Shown here piece by piece: positions 16,542 to 26,707 of a stretch of 64,000 bases of DNA. This DNA comes from DAOUJH01 sp965248955 (lineage in GTDB: Bacteria; Chloroflexota; Dehalococcoidia; Lucifugimonadales; QGNO01), in contig OZ252212.1 of the NCBI GenBank assembly GCA_965248955.1, forward strand, positions 744,001-808,000. Reading direction: 5' to 3'. Numbering within the stretch: position 1 is the stretch's first letter; each line of letters opens with the position of its first letter. The notes beneath the pieces were generated by a model that saw only the letters and a program-made list of their open reading frames with translations, was not told the origin of the DNA and searched no databases. The position numbers and the translations under genes were made by a program.

Positions 16542-16571
16542 CTTGACACGTCTTATATCAAGGCTTATAAT
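16542..16571 (+). promoter_or_regulatory. hspR-grpE-dnaK promoter with HAIR-like HspR operator
   Basis: A near-ideal sigma-70 promoter: TTGACA (16543-16548), 17 bases, TATAAT (16566-16571). Overlapping it is an inverted repeat CTTGACA, seven bases, TATCAAG (16542-16562). This has the 7-7-7 layout of the HAIR element bound by HspR (CTTGAGT-N7-ACTCAAG), with the outer five bases of each arm matching. The operator covers the -35 and spacer, so HspR would block transcription of its own operon until heat shock. The 200 bases to the left, up to the zinc-ribbon gene, show nothing else I can name. Confidence 0.75.
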
Positions 16572-16676
16572 ACGTTCCATCGTCAACTATCTGACCCATA
16601 AGGCAGCAATGACAGGCAGAACTCGAAGAGAACAACCCTACCGGGGGAAGGCCTCCAGCAGTACCGGCGAAATCAT

Positions 16677-16688
16677 CCCCCCCCCCCC
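16677..16688 (+). repeat. Homopolymeric C12 tract in the hspR leader
   Basis: Twelve consecutive C residues lie between the promoter and the hspR ATG at 16709. An upstream ATG at 16609 opens a 36-codon frame that crosses the tract and ends at 16719. Removing one C would put that ATG in frame with hspR. Tracts of this length slip easily during replication and are also prone to sequencing error. Confidence 0.85.
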
Positions 16689-16708
16689 TTCCCGGCGAAT
16701 CGCTGCCC

Positions 16709-17131
16709 ATGCGAAGTGACGTACACGAGGGGGAAATTCCCAGCGAAGGCAACCAAGAACCCGTGGAGGGCCTCTACATCATCAGCGTTGCCGCCCGCTT
16801 GCTGGCAATGCATCCTCAAACGCTGCGTAAGTATGAGCGCGCCGGGCTAATACATCCACCCAGAACAATCGGCAAGCTGCGGCTCTATTCCGAGCAGGAC
16901 ATAGCCAGACTCAAGTTGATCAAGCACTTGGTAGATGACCTGGGCATGAACCTGGCAGGGGTGGAGCTTGTACTCGCCCTGCTGGGTCGGATTAGGCAGG
17001 CCAAGCAGCGAATTGCCTCTCTGGAAGCACAGCGCGACTTTAGGAGAGTAGTGGCGCAGGAGTTCGATAGGATGCTACAGTTGCTTGATGTGGCTATGGA
17101 AAACCTGGATTCCCCTAGAGAGATGGAGTAA
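16709..17131 (+). CDS. hspR: MerR-family heat-shock repressor HspR
   Basis: A 140-residue protein. Residues 22-90 form a MerR-type winged helix (LYIISVAARLLAMHPQTLRKYERAGLI, then KLRLYSEQDIARLK) and the C-terminal part is a coiled coil. The HPQTLRKYE signature and the position ahead of grpE and dnaK identify HspR, which represses its operon together with DnaK. The matching HAIR-like operator lies upstream. The first 20 residues are acidic and not part of the domain; the ATG at 16709 has only a weak ribosome site, so the start is uncertain, and a C12 tract just before it could shift the frame of an upstream start. grpE follows after three bases. Confidence 0.9.
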   Translation: MRSDVHEGEIPSEGNQEPVEGLYIISVAARLLAMHPQTLRKYERAGLIHPPRTIGKLRLYSEQDIARLKLIKHLVDDLGMNLAGVELVLALLGRIRQAKQRIASLEAQRDFRRVVAQEFDRMLQLLDVAMENLDSPREME

Positions 17132-17134
17132 CCC

Positions 17135-17692
17135 ATGCCAGGGATAACGGACTCACCCAATAGGCCAGAAGAGCTGAACGACGAACCTCAAAAACCCTCC
17201 ACGTCCAGGGAAGAGCTGGAGGCCCAGCTTGAAGAAGCGGACAGGGAACGCAGTCAGTTTCGTGAGATGGCGCAGCGGGCCCAGGCAGACTTGACCAATT
17301 ATCGCAAGCGGATGGAGGAGGAACGGGAAGAGATCTTCCATGCCGCTGCGTCCCGCGTTATCAACAAGCTACTCCCCATTGTGGATGACCTGCAGAGGGC
17401 TTTGGAGCAGGCCCCTTCCGGAGGGGAAGATGCTCCCTGGGTGGAAGGGGTACGGATTATAGAGAAGAGCCTGAAAGCACTTCTTGAATCGGAGGGCGTA
17501 ACCTCAATAGAAGCAGAGGGTAAGCCATTCGACCCATGGGAACATGAAGCGATCATGTCCCTCCAGAGCAACGAGCATGAGCCGGGCATTGTGGCCCAGG
17601 TGATCAGGCCGGGCTACAAGATGCACAACAAGATACTGAGGGCAGCGCAGGTTGCCATAGCGCAGGAACAACAGTTGGAAGAAGAGGAGTAG
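17135..17692 (+). CDS. grpE: Nucleotide exchange factor GrpE
   Basis: GrpE releases ADP from DnaK. The 185-residue product has a long N-terminal coiled coil (about residues 25-70, REELEAQLEEADRERSQF, AQADLTNYRKRMEEER) and a C-terminal beta domain with the family signature (AEGKPFDPWEHEAIM to VAQVIRPGYKMHNKILRAAQVAIA). It sits between hspR and dnaK in one operon. dnaJ, often found in this cluster, is absent from the window. Confidence 0.96.
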   Translation: MPGITDSPNRPEELNDEPQKPSTSREELEAQLEEADRERSQFREMAQRAQADLTNYRKRMEEEREEIFHAAASRVINKLLPIVDDLQRALEQAPSGGEDAPWVEGVRIIEKSLKALLESEGVTSIEAEGKPFDPWEHEAIMSLQSNEHEPGIVAQVIRPGYKMHNKILRAAQVAIAQEQQLEEEE

Positions 17693-17733
17693 AGCTTTCA
17701 AGGCTGGGAAAATGCCCTAGACGGAGGAACAAA

Positions 17734-19620
<1,887 letters not shown>

Positions 19621-19633
19621 TCGCGACTTCAGT

Positions 19634-19667
19634 AAGAAACGGGTCTCATTCATGAGACCCGTTTCTT
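19634..19667 (+). terminator. Rho-independent terminator after dnaK
   Basis: A 16-bp perfect stem (19634-19649 with 19652-19667) around a two-base centre, ending in TTTCTTTG. It lies 14 bases past the dnaK stop and before the convergent deacetylase gene; being symmetric with A-rich and T-rich ends, it could act for both. Confidence 0.85.
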
Positions 19668-19683
19668 TGTATTCTCCCGCGTG

Positions 19684-20808
19684 CTAGACATGGTGGGGAA
19701 AGATGATCTCCTCCACCATCCTGACGCTCGCCTCGGCGAACTGCCTTGTCGCCTGGACCGCATCTCTCGTCATGGGAGGGTCCTCAATGTCCGACACCCT
19801 ATCCTTCCCCAACCTACCCTTTTCCGACTCAGGCACAGCATCCGGCAACTCCTGGCCGGCCATGACGCCGTAAGCCAGCGCCCAGCACCTGGCCACGGCG
19901 GATAAGTCGTAACCGCCGCCGCCCAGGGCAATCCAGGGCACGCCCTTTGCGGCCTGTGCCAGGGATTCCACCACCGACAGGAATCCCCTGCTGGTAAGAG
20001 CCATGTGGGTCAGTGGGTCAGTGTAGTACGTATCCACGCCCAGCTGCGTCACCAGCGCATCCGGCTTGAAGAGGTCCAACAACGGAGGCGCCACTTGCTG
20101 AAACGCCCATAGGTACACTTCGTCGCTGGTATAGGGGGCAAGAGGCAGGTTGACGGAGTAGCCTTCCCCAGTACCGCTACCCTTCTCTTCTACAAAGCCC
20201 GTCCCCGGGAAAAGGTACTGCCCGGACTCATGCAGCGAGATGGTCAGCACGGAATCCGTATCGTAGAACATCTGCTGCACACCATCGCCGTGGTGGGCGT
20301 CTATATCCACGTAGGCTACGCGAAGCCCCCTATTCACCATCGCCTTTATCGATATGGCCGGATCGTTGAAAATGCAAAAGCCGGACGCGCTAGATGGCAT
20401 GGCGTGATGGAGCCCTCCCGATATATTGAAAGCGGCTCTCACCTCCCCTGACAGAGCTTTTTCAGCAGCAACAAGGGATGCCCCGGAGGAGAGCAGCGCC
20501 GCATCGTACATGCCCTTGTAGATTGGGTTGTCCCCCGCCGCGCTGAATCCATATCTTGCCGGGTCGCCGGTGGAAAGCCCGGCGCTCAGGCTTCTGGTCG
20601 CATCCACGTAACCCCGCGCGTGGCAGGTTAGGACCTCCTCTTCAGACGCGGGTCTGGGTTCCACCAGGGACGAATCAGGGGGCTGAAATGCGCCCAGCGC
20701 CTCCAGCAACTCGTATGTATGGCGGAGCCGGACCGGTCGCATGGGATGGCCTTCACGCAAGACGTGGCGGGAAAGCCGGTCAGAGTAGACGAACGCCGCG
20801 CCACTCAT
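19684..20808 (-). CDS. Histone deacetylase-like / AcuC-family protein
   Basis: A 374-residue class I-type deacetylase fold protein. Zinc and catalytic residues are visible in GGLHHAM (about 132), DIDAHHGDGVQQ, the Asp of LGVDTYYTDPLTHM and the Tyr of LGGGGYDLS. Bacterial members include AcuC, which deacetylates acetyl-CoA synthetase, and acetylpolyamine hydrolases; no acs gene is adjacent, so the substrate is open. I start it at ATG 20808, which overlaps the stop of the upstream gene as ATGA; the longer frame to 20895 lies inside that gene. Confidence 0.9.
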   Translation of the reverse strand: MSGAAFVYSDRLSRHVLREGHPMRPVRLRHTYELLEALGAFQPPDSSLVEPRPASEEEVLTCHARGYVDATRSLSAGLSTGDPARYGFSAAGDNPIYKGMYDAALLSSGASLVAAEKALSGEVRAAFNISGGLHHAMPSSASGFCIFNDPAISIKAMVNRGLRVAYVDIDAHHGDGVQQMFYDTDSVLTISLHESGQYLFPGTGFVEEKGSGTGEGYSVNLPLAPYTSDEVYLWAFQQVAPPLLDLFKPDALVTQLGVDTYYTDPLTHMALTSRGFLSVVESLAQAAKGVPWIALGGGGYDLSAVARCWALAYGVMAGQELPDAVPESEKGRLGKDRVSDIEDPPMTRDAVQATRQFAEASVRMVEEIIFPHHV

Positions 20809-21272
20809 TCCGCCTCTCCCAAAGCGCACTCCAAGTCCCGCCTCATGTTCTGCCAGTGGGTACCGCGCCAGTAGACCCTGAGACAACGGGGACACTCCTT
20901 GAACACGGCTTGCGTCTGGAAAACGTAAAGCGCCTCCGCCTGCTCCGCGTCCAAGCCGCGCAGCTCAACGTTGCACTCTATACAGCGTAAGAACTCCTCT
21001 GAAGCACTCAGGTTGAACTCACCGGCTACTTGCCGTAGCTGCTCGAACAGTTTATCGCTAAGAAGGCAGAGTACGCTAGCGGAACCGGACGTAAACAGGC
21101 GGCGCTCCGACAAGCGCCTGTCCCTGGAGAGGACTATGCGCCCTTCACTATGCGCTATTGCCAGCAGATCGCCGTCGTCAACGTCCGGCACAAAGGAGGC
21201 GTCGTAGCCCATGGCGCGCAGCCACTTGGCCAGTCGCCCCACGTTTACGTCCACAATAAATCTAGGCTTCAT
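20805..21272 (-). CDS. Mut7-C RNase-domain protein (PIN-like with zinc ribbon)
   Basis: A 155-residue protein. The N-terminal half (KPRFIVDVNVGRLAKWLRAMGYD, then GRIVLSRDRRL) matches the Mut7-C domain, a PIN-like putative RNase named after the C-terminal part of the nematode exonuclease Mut-7; the early Asp and the SRDR motif would be active-site residues. The C-terminal half has two cysteine pairs (CIEC and CPRC) forming a zinc ribbon. The start at ATG 21272 places the conserved region at the N terminus; upstream GTG codons are possible. It lies between the helicase and the deacetylase in one operon. RNase activity is inferred. Confidence 0.82.
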   Translation of the reverse strand: MKPRFIVDVNVGRLAKWLRAMGYDASFVPDVDDGDLLAIAHSEGRIVLSRDRRLSERRLFTSGSASVLCLLSDKLFEQLRQVAGEFNLSASEEFLRCIECNVELRGLDAEQAEALYVFQTQAVFKECPRCLRVYWRGTHWQNMRRDLECALGEAE

Positions 21273-21295
21273 TTCCCAAACGCCGTTCCCCACCG

Positions 21296-23575
21296 TCACA
21301 AGCCCAAGGCGCCTCGCAGCAGCATGGCCGCCACTCCTTTGTCCAAGGGGTGGTTGTTGTTGCCGCACTTGGGTGACTGTATGCAGGCGGGACAGCCGTC
21401 CTCGCAGGGGCACTCCTGGAGCACCTGCAGCGTTGCCCGCCATAGCTCCTCTATAATCTGGTAGCCCTTTTCCGCAATGCCAACGCCTCCCGCGTGGCCA
21501 TCGTAGATGAAGATTTGGGGCCTGCCCGTATCCGGGTGGAACGGCGTGGATACGCCGCCTATGTCGTTGCGGTCGCAGAGGGCGAACAACGGCAGCACGC
21601 CAATGGCGGCATGCTCGGCGGCGTGAAGCCCTCCCGATAGGTCCAGCCGCTCGTTCTTGATCCTGGCCAGGTCGTCCTCTCGTGGACTGAACCAGAGAGC
21701 AACGGTGGAGAACTGCTGTACAGGCAGGTCCAGCATCTCGTCCGCTATGGGCTCGTCGCTGAACTGGGCCCTCCTCTGGTAGCTCACCACCTGGTTGGAT
21801 ACCTCCACTTCACCCAGGTATACGTCGATGCCGCCGATGGATCTCTTCTCCAGGATGTGCCGCATACGAATATCGGTCAGCCCATGTGTACGAGTGTAAT
21901 ACTGCACTTCCCGGGGAGTGACGTAAGCGGTCTTGGAGTCCAGGTCCAACCGCTCGACCAGGTATTGCTCTCCGTAGTGGAGGTAGACTGCGCCCGTATG
22001 GAGCTGGGAGAACGCGCTCCCTTCGTCCACCATCTCCAGAAGCGCCCCGGACTCGCTGCTCACCACCGCATAGGAGCCGCGCGAGCTTGATCTGATATTG
22101 ACCCCTTCCGCCGGATAGGCCAGGCCGGCGCTGGGGAACCACCGTTCGCCCCGCTTGTGCAGCAGACCCTCCGTCTGGAGCGTGTCCAGGCGGCTCTGCA
22201 GGTCCGGGCCAAAGAATCTTTCGTCTCTTCTGCCAAGCGGCCTCTCGTAAGAGGCGCAGAGCAGGTGCTGGTCCAGTATGCGCGGGTTGTTGGGAGCAAT
22301 CAGTGCGTGCTCATGCGATCTGCCAAAGAAGAATTCGGGATGGCGCATTAGATACTGGTCGAGTGGGTCGTGGCGGGCGACCAGTACGCTCAATGACTGT
22401 TCCTGGCGCCGCCCGCTGCGGCCGGCCTGCTGCCAGGCGCTGCTGACGCTTCCAGGATATCCTCCCAGAATGGTCGCGTCCAAGGTCCCTACGTCGATGC
22501 CCAGCTCCAGGGCGTTGGTGGATGCCACGCCCAACAGATCGCCGTTGAACAGGCGTTGTTCAATGGCGCGTCTATCTTCCGCAAGATAGCTCGCCCGGTA
22601 GGGGCTGACCTTGGACACCAGGCTTGGAACGTGTTCGGCCAAGTAGTCCCTGACCGAGACGTAGACCAGCTCCACCTGGCGGCGGGTCCTGGTAAAGGTC
22701 AGGGTACGTACGCCGCGCAGCAGCAGCTCCCTGAAGACCGCGGCCGCTTCCGCAATAGCGCTTCTGCGCTTTGTCCTGGACTCATCTAGGAAAGGCGGGT
22801 TCCAGAACAGAAAGTGCTTTCCTCCTTGGGGCGAGTGATCCTGGTCGATTACTTTGACGGGTGCGCCGAGCAAGTCCCCGGCCAGCTCTCTTGGATTGGC
22901 GATGGTAGCGGAACAGAGGATGAATCTGGGGTTGCTCCCATAGTAACCGGCCAAGCGCCTCAGCCTGCGAATCACGTTTGCCATGTGTGAACCGAATACG
23001 CCTGTATAAGCGTGCGCCTCATCAAGAACTACGTAGTCCAGGTTTCTCAAGAAGCGCTGCCATGTGCCGTGATTGGGCAGTATGCCCAGGTGCAGCATAT
23101 CGGGGTTGGTGATCACGGCCTGCGTCGTCCTCTTGATCCCAGACCTGGCCTCACCGGGAGTGTCTCCATCGAATATCTCCGCCTTGATCGGAATCAGATC
23201 GCTGCACAGACCGTTGAGCGACCTCAGCTGGTTCTGGGCCAGTGCCTTAGTGGGGAACACCAGCAGAGAGCGGCTCGCTTTCTTCCCAATGACGGTCTCC
23301 AGAAGCGGGACCTGGTAGCACAGGCTCTTGCCGCTGGCCGCACCGGTGGCGACTATCAGGTTCTCCCCGGCCCGGGCTGCCTGCACCGACTCCGATTGAT
23401 GCAAATAAAGCTGATGCACGCCGCTTCTGGCAAGAGCCGCCTCCAATCTGGGGTCAAGCCGCGGGGAGAGCGATCCGTATCGGGCAGACCTTGCTGGCAG
23501 AACTTCCTTGTGGACAATCTGGCCGTCGTAGTCGGAGGCTTTTTGTATGGCCTCCAGGAAGCCGGGTACATCCAT
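21296..23575 (-). CDS. DEAD/DEAH-box helicase with DUF1998-type C terminus (MrfA/Hrq1-like)
   Basis: A 759-residue superfamily 2 helicase. Walker A is GAASGKS (about 78-84), DEAH lies in VVLDEAHAY, motif III is CSATI and motif VI QQAGRSGRR. The C-terminal DUF1998 region ends with a four-cysteine cluster CPCEDGCPACIQSPKC (about 722-737) that binds zinc. This architecture is that of Bacillus MrfA and fungal Hrq1, 3'-5' DNA helicases implicated in repair of mitomycin-type lesions. It lies in an operon between a DUF503 gene and the Mut7-C gene; those partners may or may not share its role. Confidence 0.92.
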   Translation of the reverse strand: MDVPGFLEAIQKASDYDGQIVHKEVLPARSARYGSLSPRLDPRLEAALARSGVHQLYLHQSESVQAARAGENLIVATGAASGKSLCYQVPLLETVIGKKASRSLLVFPTKALAQNQLRSLNGLCSDLIPIKAEIFDGDTPGEARSGIKRTTQAVITNPDMLHLGILPNHGTWQRFLRNLDYVVLDEAHAYTGVFGSHMANVIRRLRRLAGYYGSNPRFILCSATIANPRELAGDLLGAPVKVIDQDHSPQGGKHFLFWNPPFLDESRTKRRSAIAEAAAVFRELLLRGVRTLTFTRTRRQVELVYVSVRDYLAEHVPSLVSKVSPYRASYLAEDRRAIEQRLFNGDLLGVASTNALELGIDVGTLDATILGGYPGSVSSAWQQAGRSGRRQEQSLSVLVARHDPLDQYLMRHPEFFFGRSHEHALIAPNNPRILDQHLLCASYERPLGRRDERFFGPDLQSRLDTLQTEGLLHKRGERWFPSAGLAYPAEGVNIRSSSRGSYAVVSSESGALLEMVDEGSAFSQLHTGAVYLHYGEQYLVERLDLDSKTAYVTPREVQYYTRTHGLTDIRMRHILEKRSIGGIDVYLGEVEVSNQVVSYQRRAQFSDEPIADEMLDLPVQQFSTVALWFSPREDDLARIKNERLDLSGGLHAAEHAAIGVLPLFALCDRNDIGGVSTPFHPDTGRPQIFIYDGHAGGVGIAEKGYQIIEELWRATLQVLQECPCEDGCPACIQSPKCGNNNHPLDKGVAAMLLRGALGL

Positions 23576-23578
23576 CAG

Positions 23579-23872
23579 CTAAACACCGGAGATTATGTCC
23601 ACTTCATAGTCCAAGAGCTCGGCATCGCCGCGGATATCCTGCAGATAGTCCACCACGTTCGACAATACCTGGTTGGCATGGCGCGAGTCGTTGCTCACAC
23701 AGGAGACCCCCAAAACGAGCATCTGGTGAGCATCGTTCTCGTCCACCTCAGCAATGGAAACGTTGAATTTATTCCTTATCCGGCTGGTGATGGAGCGGGC
23801 TGCCTGACGCTTACCCTTGAGGGTTCCATTTCCAGGCAGACGGAGCCGTATTTTGCAGGTGCCTACGTTCAT
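23579..23872 (-). CDS. DUF503 family protein (YlxP-like)
   Basis: A 97-residue protein with the DUF503 pattern: a first strand (CKIRLRLPGN), LKGKRQAARSITSRIRNKFNVSIAEVDEND, and a second half with VSCVSNDSRHANQVLSNVVDYL. The family is related to B. subtilis YlxP, found beside rbfA and infB and possibly linked to ribosome maturation. Here it opens an operon with the MrfA-like helicase. The frame is open for another 77 codons upstream, but the conserved domain starts at ATG 23872, which also avoids overlap with the divergent rex control region. Confidence 0.85.
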   Translation of the reverse strand: MNVGTCKIRLRLPGNGTLKGKRQAARSITSRIRNKFNVSIAEVDENDAHQMLVLGVSCVSNDSRHANQVLSNVVDYLQDIRGDAELLDYEVDIISGV

Positions 23873-24071
23873 TTCAGAAGGTGCGGCCAGTATAACAGCA
23901 TTCCCTGCATGGCAAGCCAGGAGCGTGCGGAGGGCCTGTTGATGGCGGGACGCCCCTCCCTCATTGCGAGGAACCGAAGCAATCCGACGGTGGCAGGGGC
24001 ACTCAGGGGGATGCGAGACAGGAAGAAAGTTGTATGAATGTAGCATCCTATACTGAGCGAGCACACTTTTC

Positions 24072-24100
24072 TTGACGGTGTTTGTGAAAGCTACTACAAT
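24072..24100 (+). promoter_or_regulatory. rex promoter with Rex operator-like site
   Basis: TTGACG (24072-24077), 17 bases, TACAAT (24095-24100) make a good promoter 85 bases ahead of rex. Across the spacer and -10 lies TTGTGAAAGCTACTACAA (24082-24099); its left half is the exact Rex half-site TTGTGAA and the right half keeps only ACAA of TTCACAA. Its placement suggests that Rex represses its own gene when NADH is low. In the 312-base gap from 23873 to 24184 nothing else is evident. Confidence 0.6.
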
Positions 24101-24184
24101 CAACTTCCCCAGTACAGAAATCGTGAAAAAGCTGGTTGAAAAAGTGCGTTTTTGTCAAAGGTCTCTGCCTAAGGGTGGTTCAAC

Positions 24185-24838
24185 ATGACCACCAACCCTG
24201 CTAATAGGGAAAGCTCGTACACGGAAGTCCCTGAGGTTGTAATAATGCGCCTGCCGCAGTACTTGCGCATACTGACGCGCCTGAGCAACCAGGGGATTGA
24301 GGTAGCCAGCTCCCAGCAACTGGGCGAGCTAATACAAATGACCCCTGCCCAAATCCGCAAGGACCTCAGCTACTTTGGTAGATTTGGGAAGCAGGGACGT
24401 GGATATACCATCTCCACTCTAATTGCAGAACTGCGGAGTATCCTGGGCTTGGATAAAGAGTGGAAGGTAGGCCTGGTCGGCATAGGCCGCTTGGGGCGCG
24501 CTATTCTAAGCTATCCAGGCTTCGCACCAGAGGGGTTCAACATCGTTGCCGCATTTGATGCCGACTCACGCCAGATTGGACAGATGGTGGGCGGCATAAT
24601 GGTCCAGCCCATGCACAGACTGGCCGAAGTGATCAGCGCTGAAGGTATTCAAATCTGCATCACAGCCGTACCAGCCGATGACGCTCAGTCTGTAGTAGAC
24701 GAACTGGTGAAGTGCGGAGTGAAAGCTATAGTGAACTACGCACCAGTGGGAATCCAGGTTCCACCGGACGTCAAGGCGCGCAACATAGACCCGGTGCTTG
24801 CACTGCAGTCGATGACGTATTATTTAGCGAACACCTGA
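24185..24838 (+). CDS. rex: Redox-sensing transcriptional repressor Rex
   Basis: Rex senses the NADH/NAD+ ratio and represses respiratory and fermentation genes. The 217-residue product has an N-terminal winged helix (about 18-80, with IRKDLSYFGRFGKQGRGY in the recognition region) and a Rossmann domain with GIGRLG at 99-104, ending in the domain-swapped helix VLALQSMTYYLANT. It lies tail to tail with atpC, one base apart. An AAGGG ribosome site precedes the ATG. The overlapping operator-like site upstream points to autoregulation. Whether the atp operon is a target is not shown: I saw no Rex site at its promoter. Confidence 0.95.
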   Translation: MTTNPANRESSYTEVPEVVIMRLPQYLRILTRLSNQGIEVASSQQLGELIQMTPAQIRKDLSYFGRFGKQGRGYTISTLIAELRSILGLDKEWKVGLVGIGRLGRAILSYPGFAPEGFNIVAAFDADSRQIGQMVGGIMVQPMHRLAEVISAEGIQICITAVPADDAQSVVDELVKCGVKAIVNYAPVGIQVPPDVKARNIDPVLALQSMTYYLANT

Positions 24839-24839
24839 A

Positions 24840-25259
24840 TCAAGACGGGGGCTGACGCCGGCGCCGGCGTACGTCCAGCCTCAACCTTGATCGCCTGATT
24901 GAAGCCAGCGCTCGCTGGAGGTCCGCTCCCTCTTCACTTCTCTCCAGCCTCTCCTCCGCTCTCCGCAGCGCTTCTTGCGCCCGCGCCTCGTCGATCTCTT
25001 CGGAACGCTCCGCGGCATCGGCCAGCACGATAACCCGGTTGCCAGTCACCTCTAGAAAGCCGCCGGTGACCGCCATGTACACGTCTTCCTGGCCCGTCTT
25101 GTGAATTCGCAGCTCTCCCGGCTGGAGTATTGTCAACAACGGCGCATGGTGCGGCAGAATGCCTAGCTCCCCCTCCATGCCCGGAGCAACGACTATATCG
25201 ACCTCGTCGGAGTAGACCAGGCGTTCCGCCGTCACTATCTCTAGCAGCATTGGCGCCAT
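24840..25259 (-). CDS. atpC: ATP synthase epsilon subunit
   Basis: The 139-residue epsilon subunit of F1 couples the central stalk to the c-ring and can inhibit ATP hydrolysis. The N-terminal beta sandwich (LEIVTAERLVYSDEVDIVVAPGMEGELGILPHHAPLLTIL) and the C-terminal two-helix domain (ARAQEALRRAEERL) are normal; the end is a short Arg-rich run. It is the last gene of the atp operon, starting 5 bases after the atpD stop and ending tail to tail with rex. Confidence 0.95.
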   Translation of the reverse strand: MAPMLLEIVTAERLVYSDEVDIVVAPGMEGELGILPHHAPLLTILQPGELRIHKTGQEDVYMAVTGGFLEVTGNRVIVLADAAERSEEIDEARAQEALRRAEERLERSEEGADLQRALASIRRSRLRLDVRRRRRQPPS

Positions 25260-25264
25260 GCCCG

Positions 25265-26677
25265 TCAGCTCCCGGCCTCGGCAAGCATACGCTGCCCGTT
25301 CTCCACCGCCTCAGCTATGGTGCCAACCATATAGAAGGCCTGCTCCGGCAGTTCGTCGTGCTTCCCTTCCAGGATTTCCTTGAAACCGGCCACCGTGTCA
25401 TTGATCGATACGTATCTTCCCTCGCGTCCCGTAAACTGCTCCGCAACAAACATCGGCTGCGAGAAGAACCGTTGCATCTTACGGGCGCGGGTCACGGTGA
25501 TCCTGTCGTCGTCGGAAAGCTCTTCCATTCCAAGGATGGCAATCACGTCCTGAAGGTCTCTGTATCTCTGCAACACCTGTTGCGCGCCGCGCGCCACCTG
25601 ATAGTGATCTTCGCCAACAATGGCGGGATCCAAGATGCGGGAGTTGGACGCCAGCGGGTCGACTGCAGGGTAAAGGCCCTGCTCCGCTATGGAGCGCTCC
25701 AACGAGATGATCGCGTCCAAGTGGCCAAAAGTGGTGGCCACTCCCGGATCGGTGTAGTCGTCGGCGGGGACGTAGATGGCTTGAACCGAAGTAATGGAGC
25801 CTTTGTTGGTGGAGGTGATGCGTTCCTGCAAGTCGCCCATCTCCGTGGAGAGCGTGGGCTGGTAGCCAACCGCGGAGGGCATGCGTCCCAGCAGGGCCGA
25901 TACCTCCATTCCGGCTAGAATGTACCTGTAGATGTTGTCTATGAAAAGGAGGACGTCCTGGTTTTCCCTGTCACGGAAGTACTCGGCCATGGTGAGGCCG
26001 GTCAAACCGATGCGCAGGCGTACACCCGGCGGCTCGTTCATCTGTCCGAAGACCAGTACGGTATTCTTGATGACACCGGACTCCTGCATCTCATGCCACA
26101 GGTCGTTTCCTTCCCGGGAGCGTTCGCCTACGCCGGCGAATACGGAGTAGCCCTCATGTACGTTGGCGATGTTGCGGATCAGCTCTAGGATGATGACGGT
26201 CTTGCCGACGCCGGCTCCACCGTATGCGCCCACTTTTCCTCCACGGGTAAACGGGCAGATAAGGTCTATCACCTTGACCCCTGTCTCCAGCATCTCAGTC
26301 TGCGTGCCTTGCTCCTGGAAAGATGGCGCCTCACGGTGGATGGGCCATCTCTCTTCCGCTGCCACGTCTCCCAAGCCGTCCAAAGGCTCGCCTGATACGT
26401 TGAACAAACGCCCCAGAGAGGCCGGGCCAACCGGGACGGCAATGGGCCTGCCGCTGTCCACTACTTCAATGCCTCGCGCCAGTCCTTCGGTTGCGCCCAT
26501 GGCCAGGCAGCGTACCCAGTTGTTGCCTACGTGCTGCTCCACTTCCAAGATGAGCTTCTGGTTGTTAAGCTCAATTTCCAAGCCGTTGAACAGGCCAGGC
26601 ATTTCATCAGGGGGAAACTCCACGTCCACCACCGTGCCTATTATCTGGATGACTTTCCCCTTAGTTCCCTCTGCCAT
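25265..26677 (-). CDS. atpD: ATP synthase beta subunit
   Basis: The 470-residue catalytic subunit of F1. Walker A is GGAGVGKT, the catalytic Glu lies in GVGERSREGNDL, Walker B is VLLFIDNIYR, and the ALLGRMPSAVGYQPTL and C-terminal regions are complete. Note IDNIYR where IDNIFR is more usual, a Phe-to-Tyr change. It lies between atpG and atpC in the usual order. Confidence 0.98.
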   Translation of the reverse strand: MAEGTKGKVIQIIGTVVDVEFPPDEMPGLFNGLEIELNNQKLILEVEQHVGNNWVRCLAMGATEGLARGIEVVDSGRPIAVPVGPASLGRLFNVSGEPLDGLGDVAAEERWPIHREAPSFQEQGTQTEMLETGVKVIDLICPFTRGGKVGAYGGAGVGKTVIILELIRNIANVHEGYSVFAGVGERSREGNDLWHEMQESGVIKNTVLVFGQMNEPPGVRLRIGLTGLTMAEYFRDRENQDVLLFIDNIYRYILAGMEVSALLGRMPSAVGYQPTLSTEMGDLQERITSTNKGSITSVQAIYVPADDYTDPGVATTFGHLDAIISLERSIAEQGLYPAVDPLASNSRILDPAIVGEDHYQVARGAQQVLQRYRDLQDVIAILGMEELSDDDRITVTRARKMQRFFSQPMFVAEQFTGREGRYVSINDTVAGFKEILEGKHDELPEQAFYMVGTIAEAVENGQRMLAEAGS

Positions 26678-26707
26678 AGCTCACTCCGTTTTGTAAAAGT
26701 AGCAGCT

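Noticed and set aside
16609..16719. A 36-codon frame starting at 16609 in the hspR leader
   Set aside because: As sequenced it has no recognisable product; it matters only if the C12 tract changes length, so it is reported as a finding and not as a gene.
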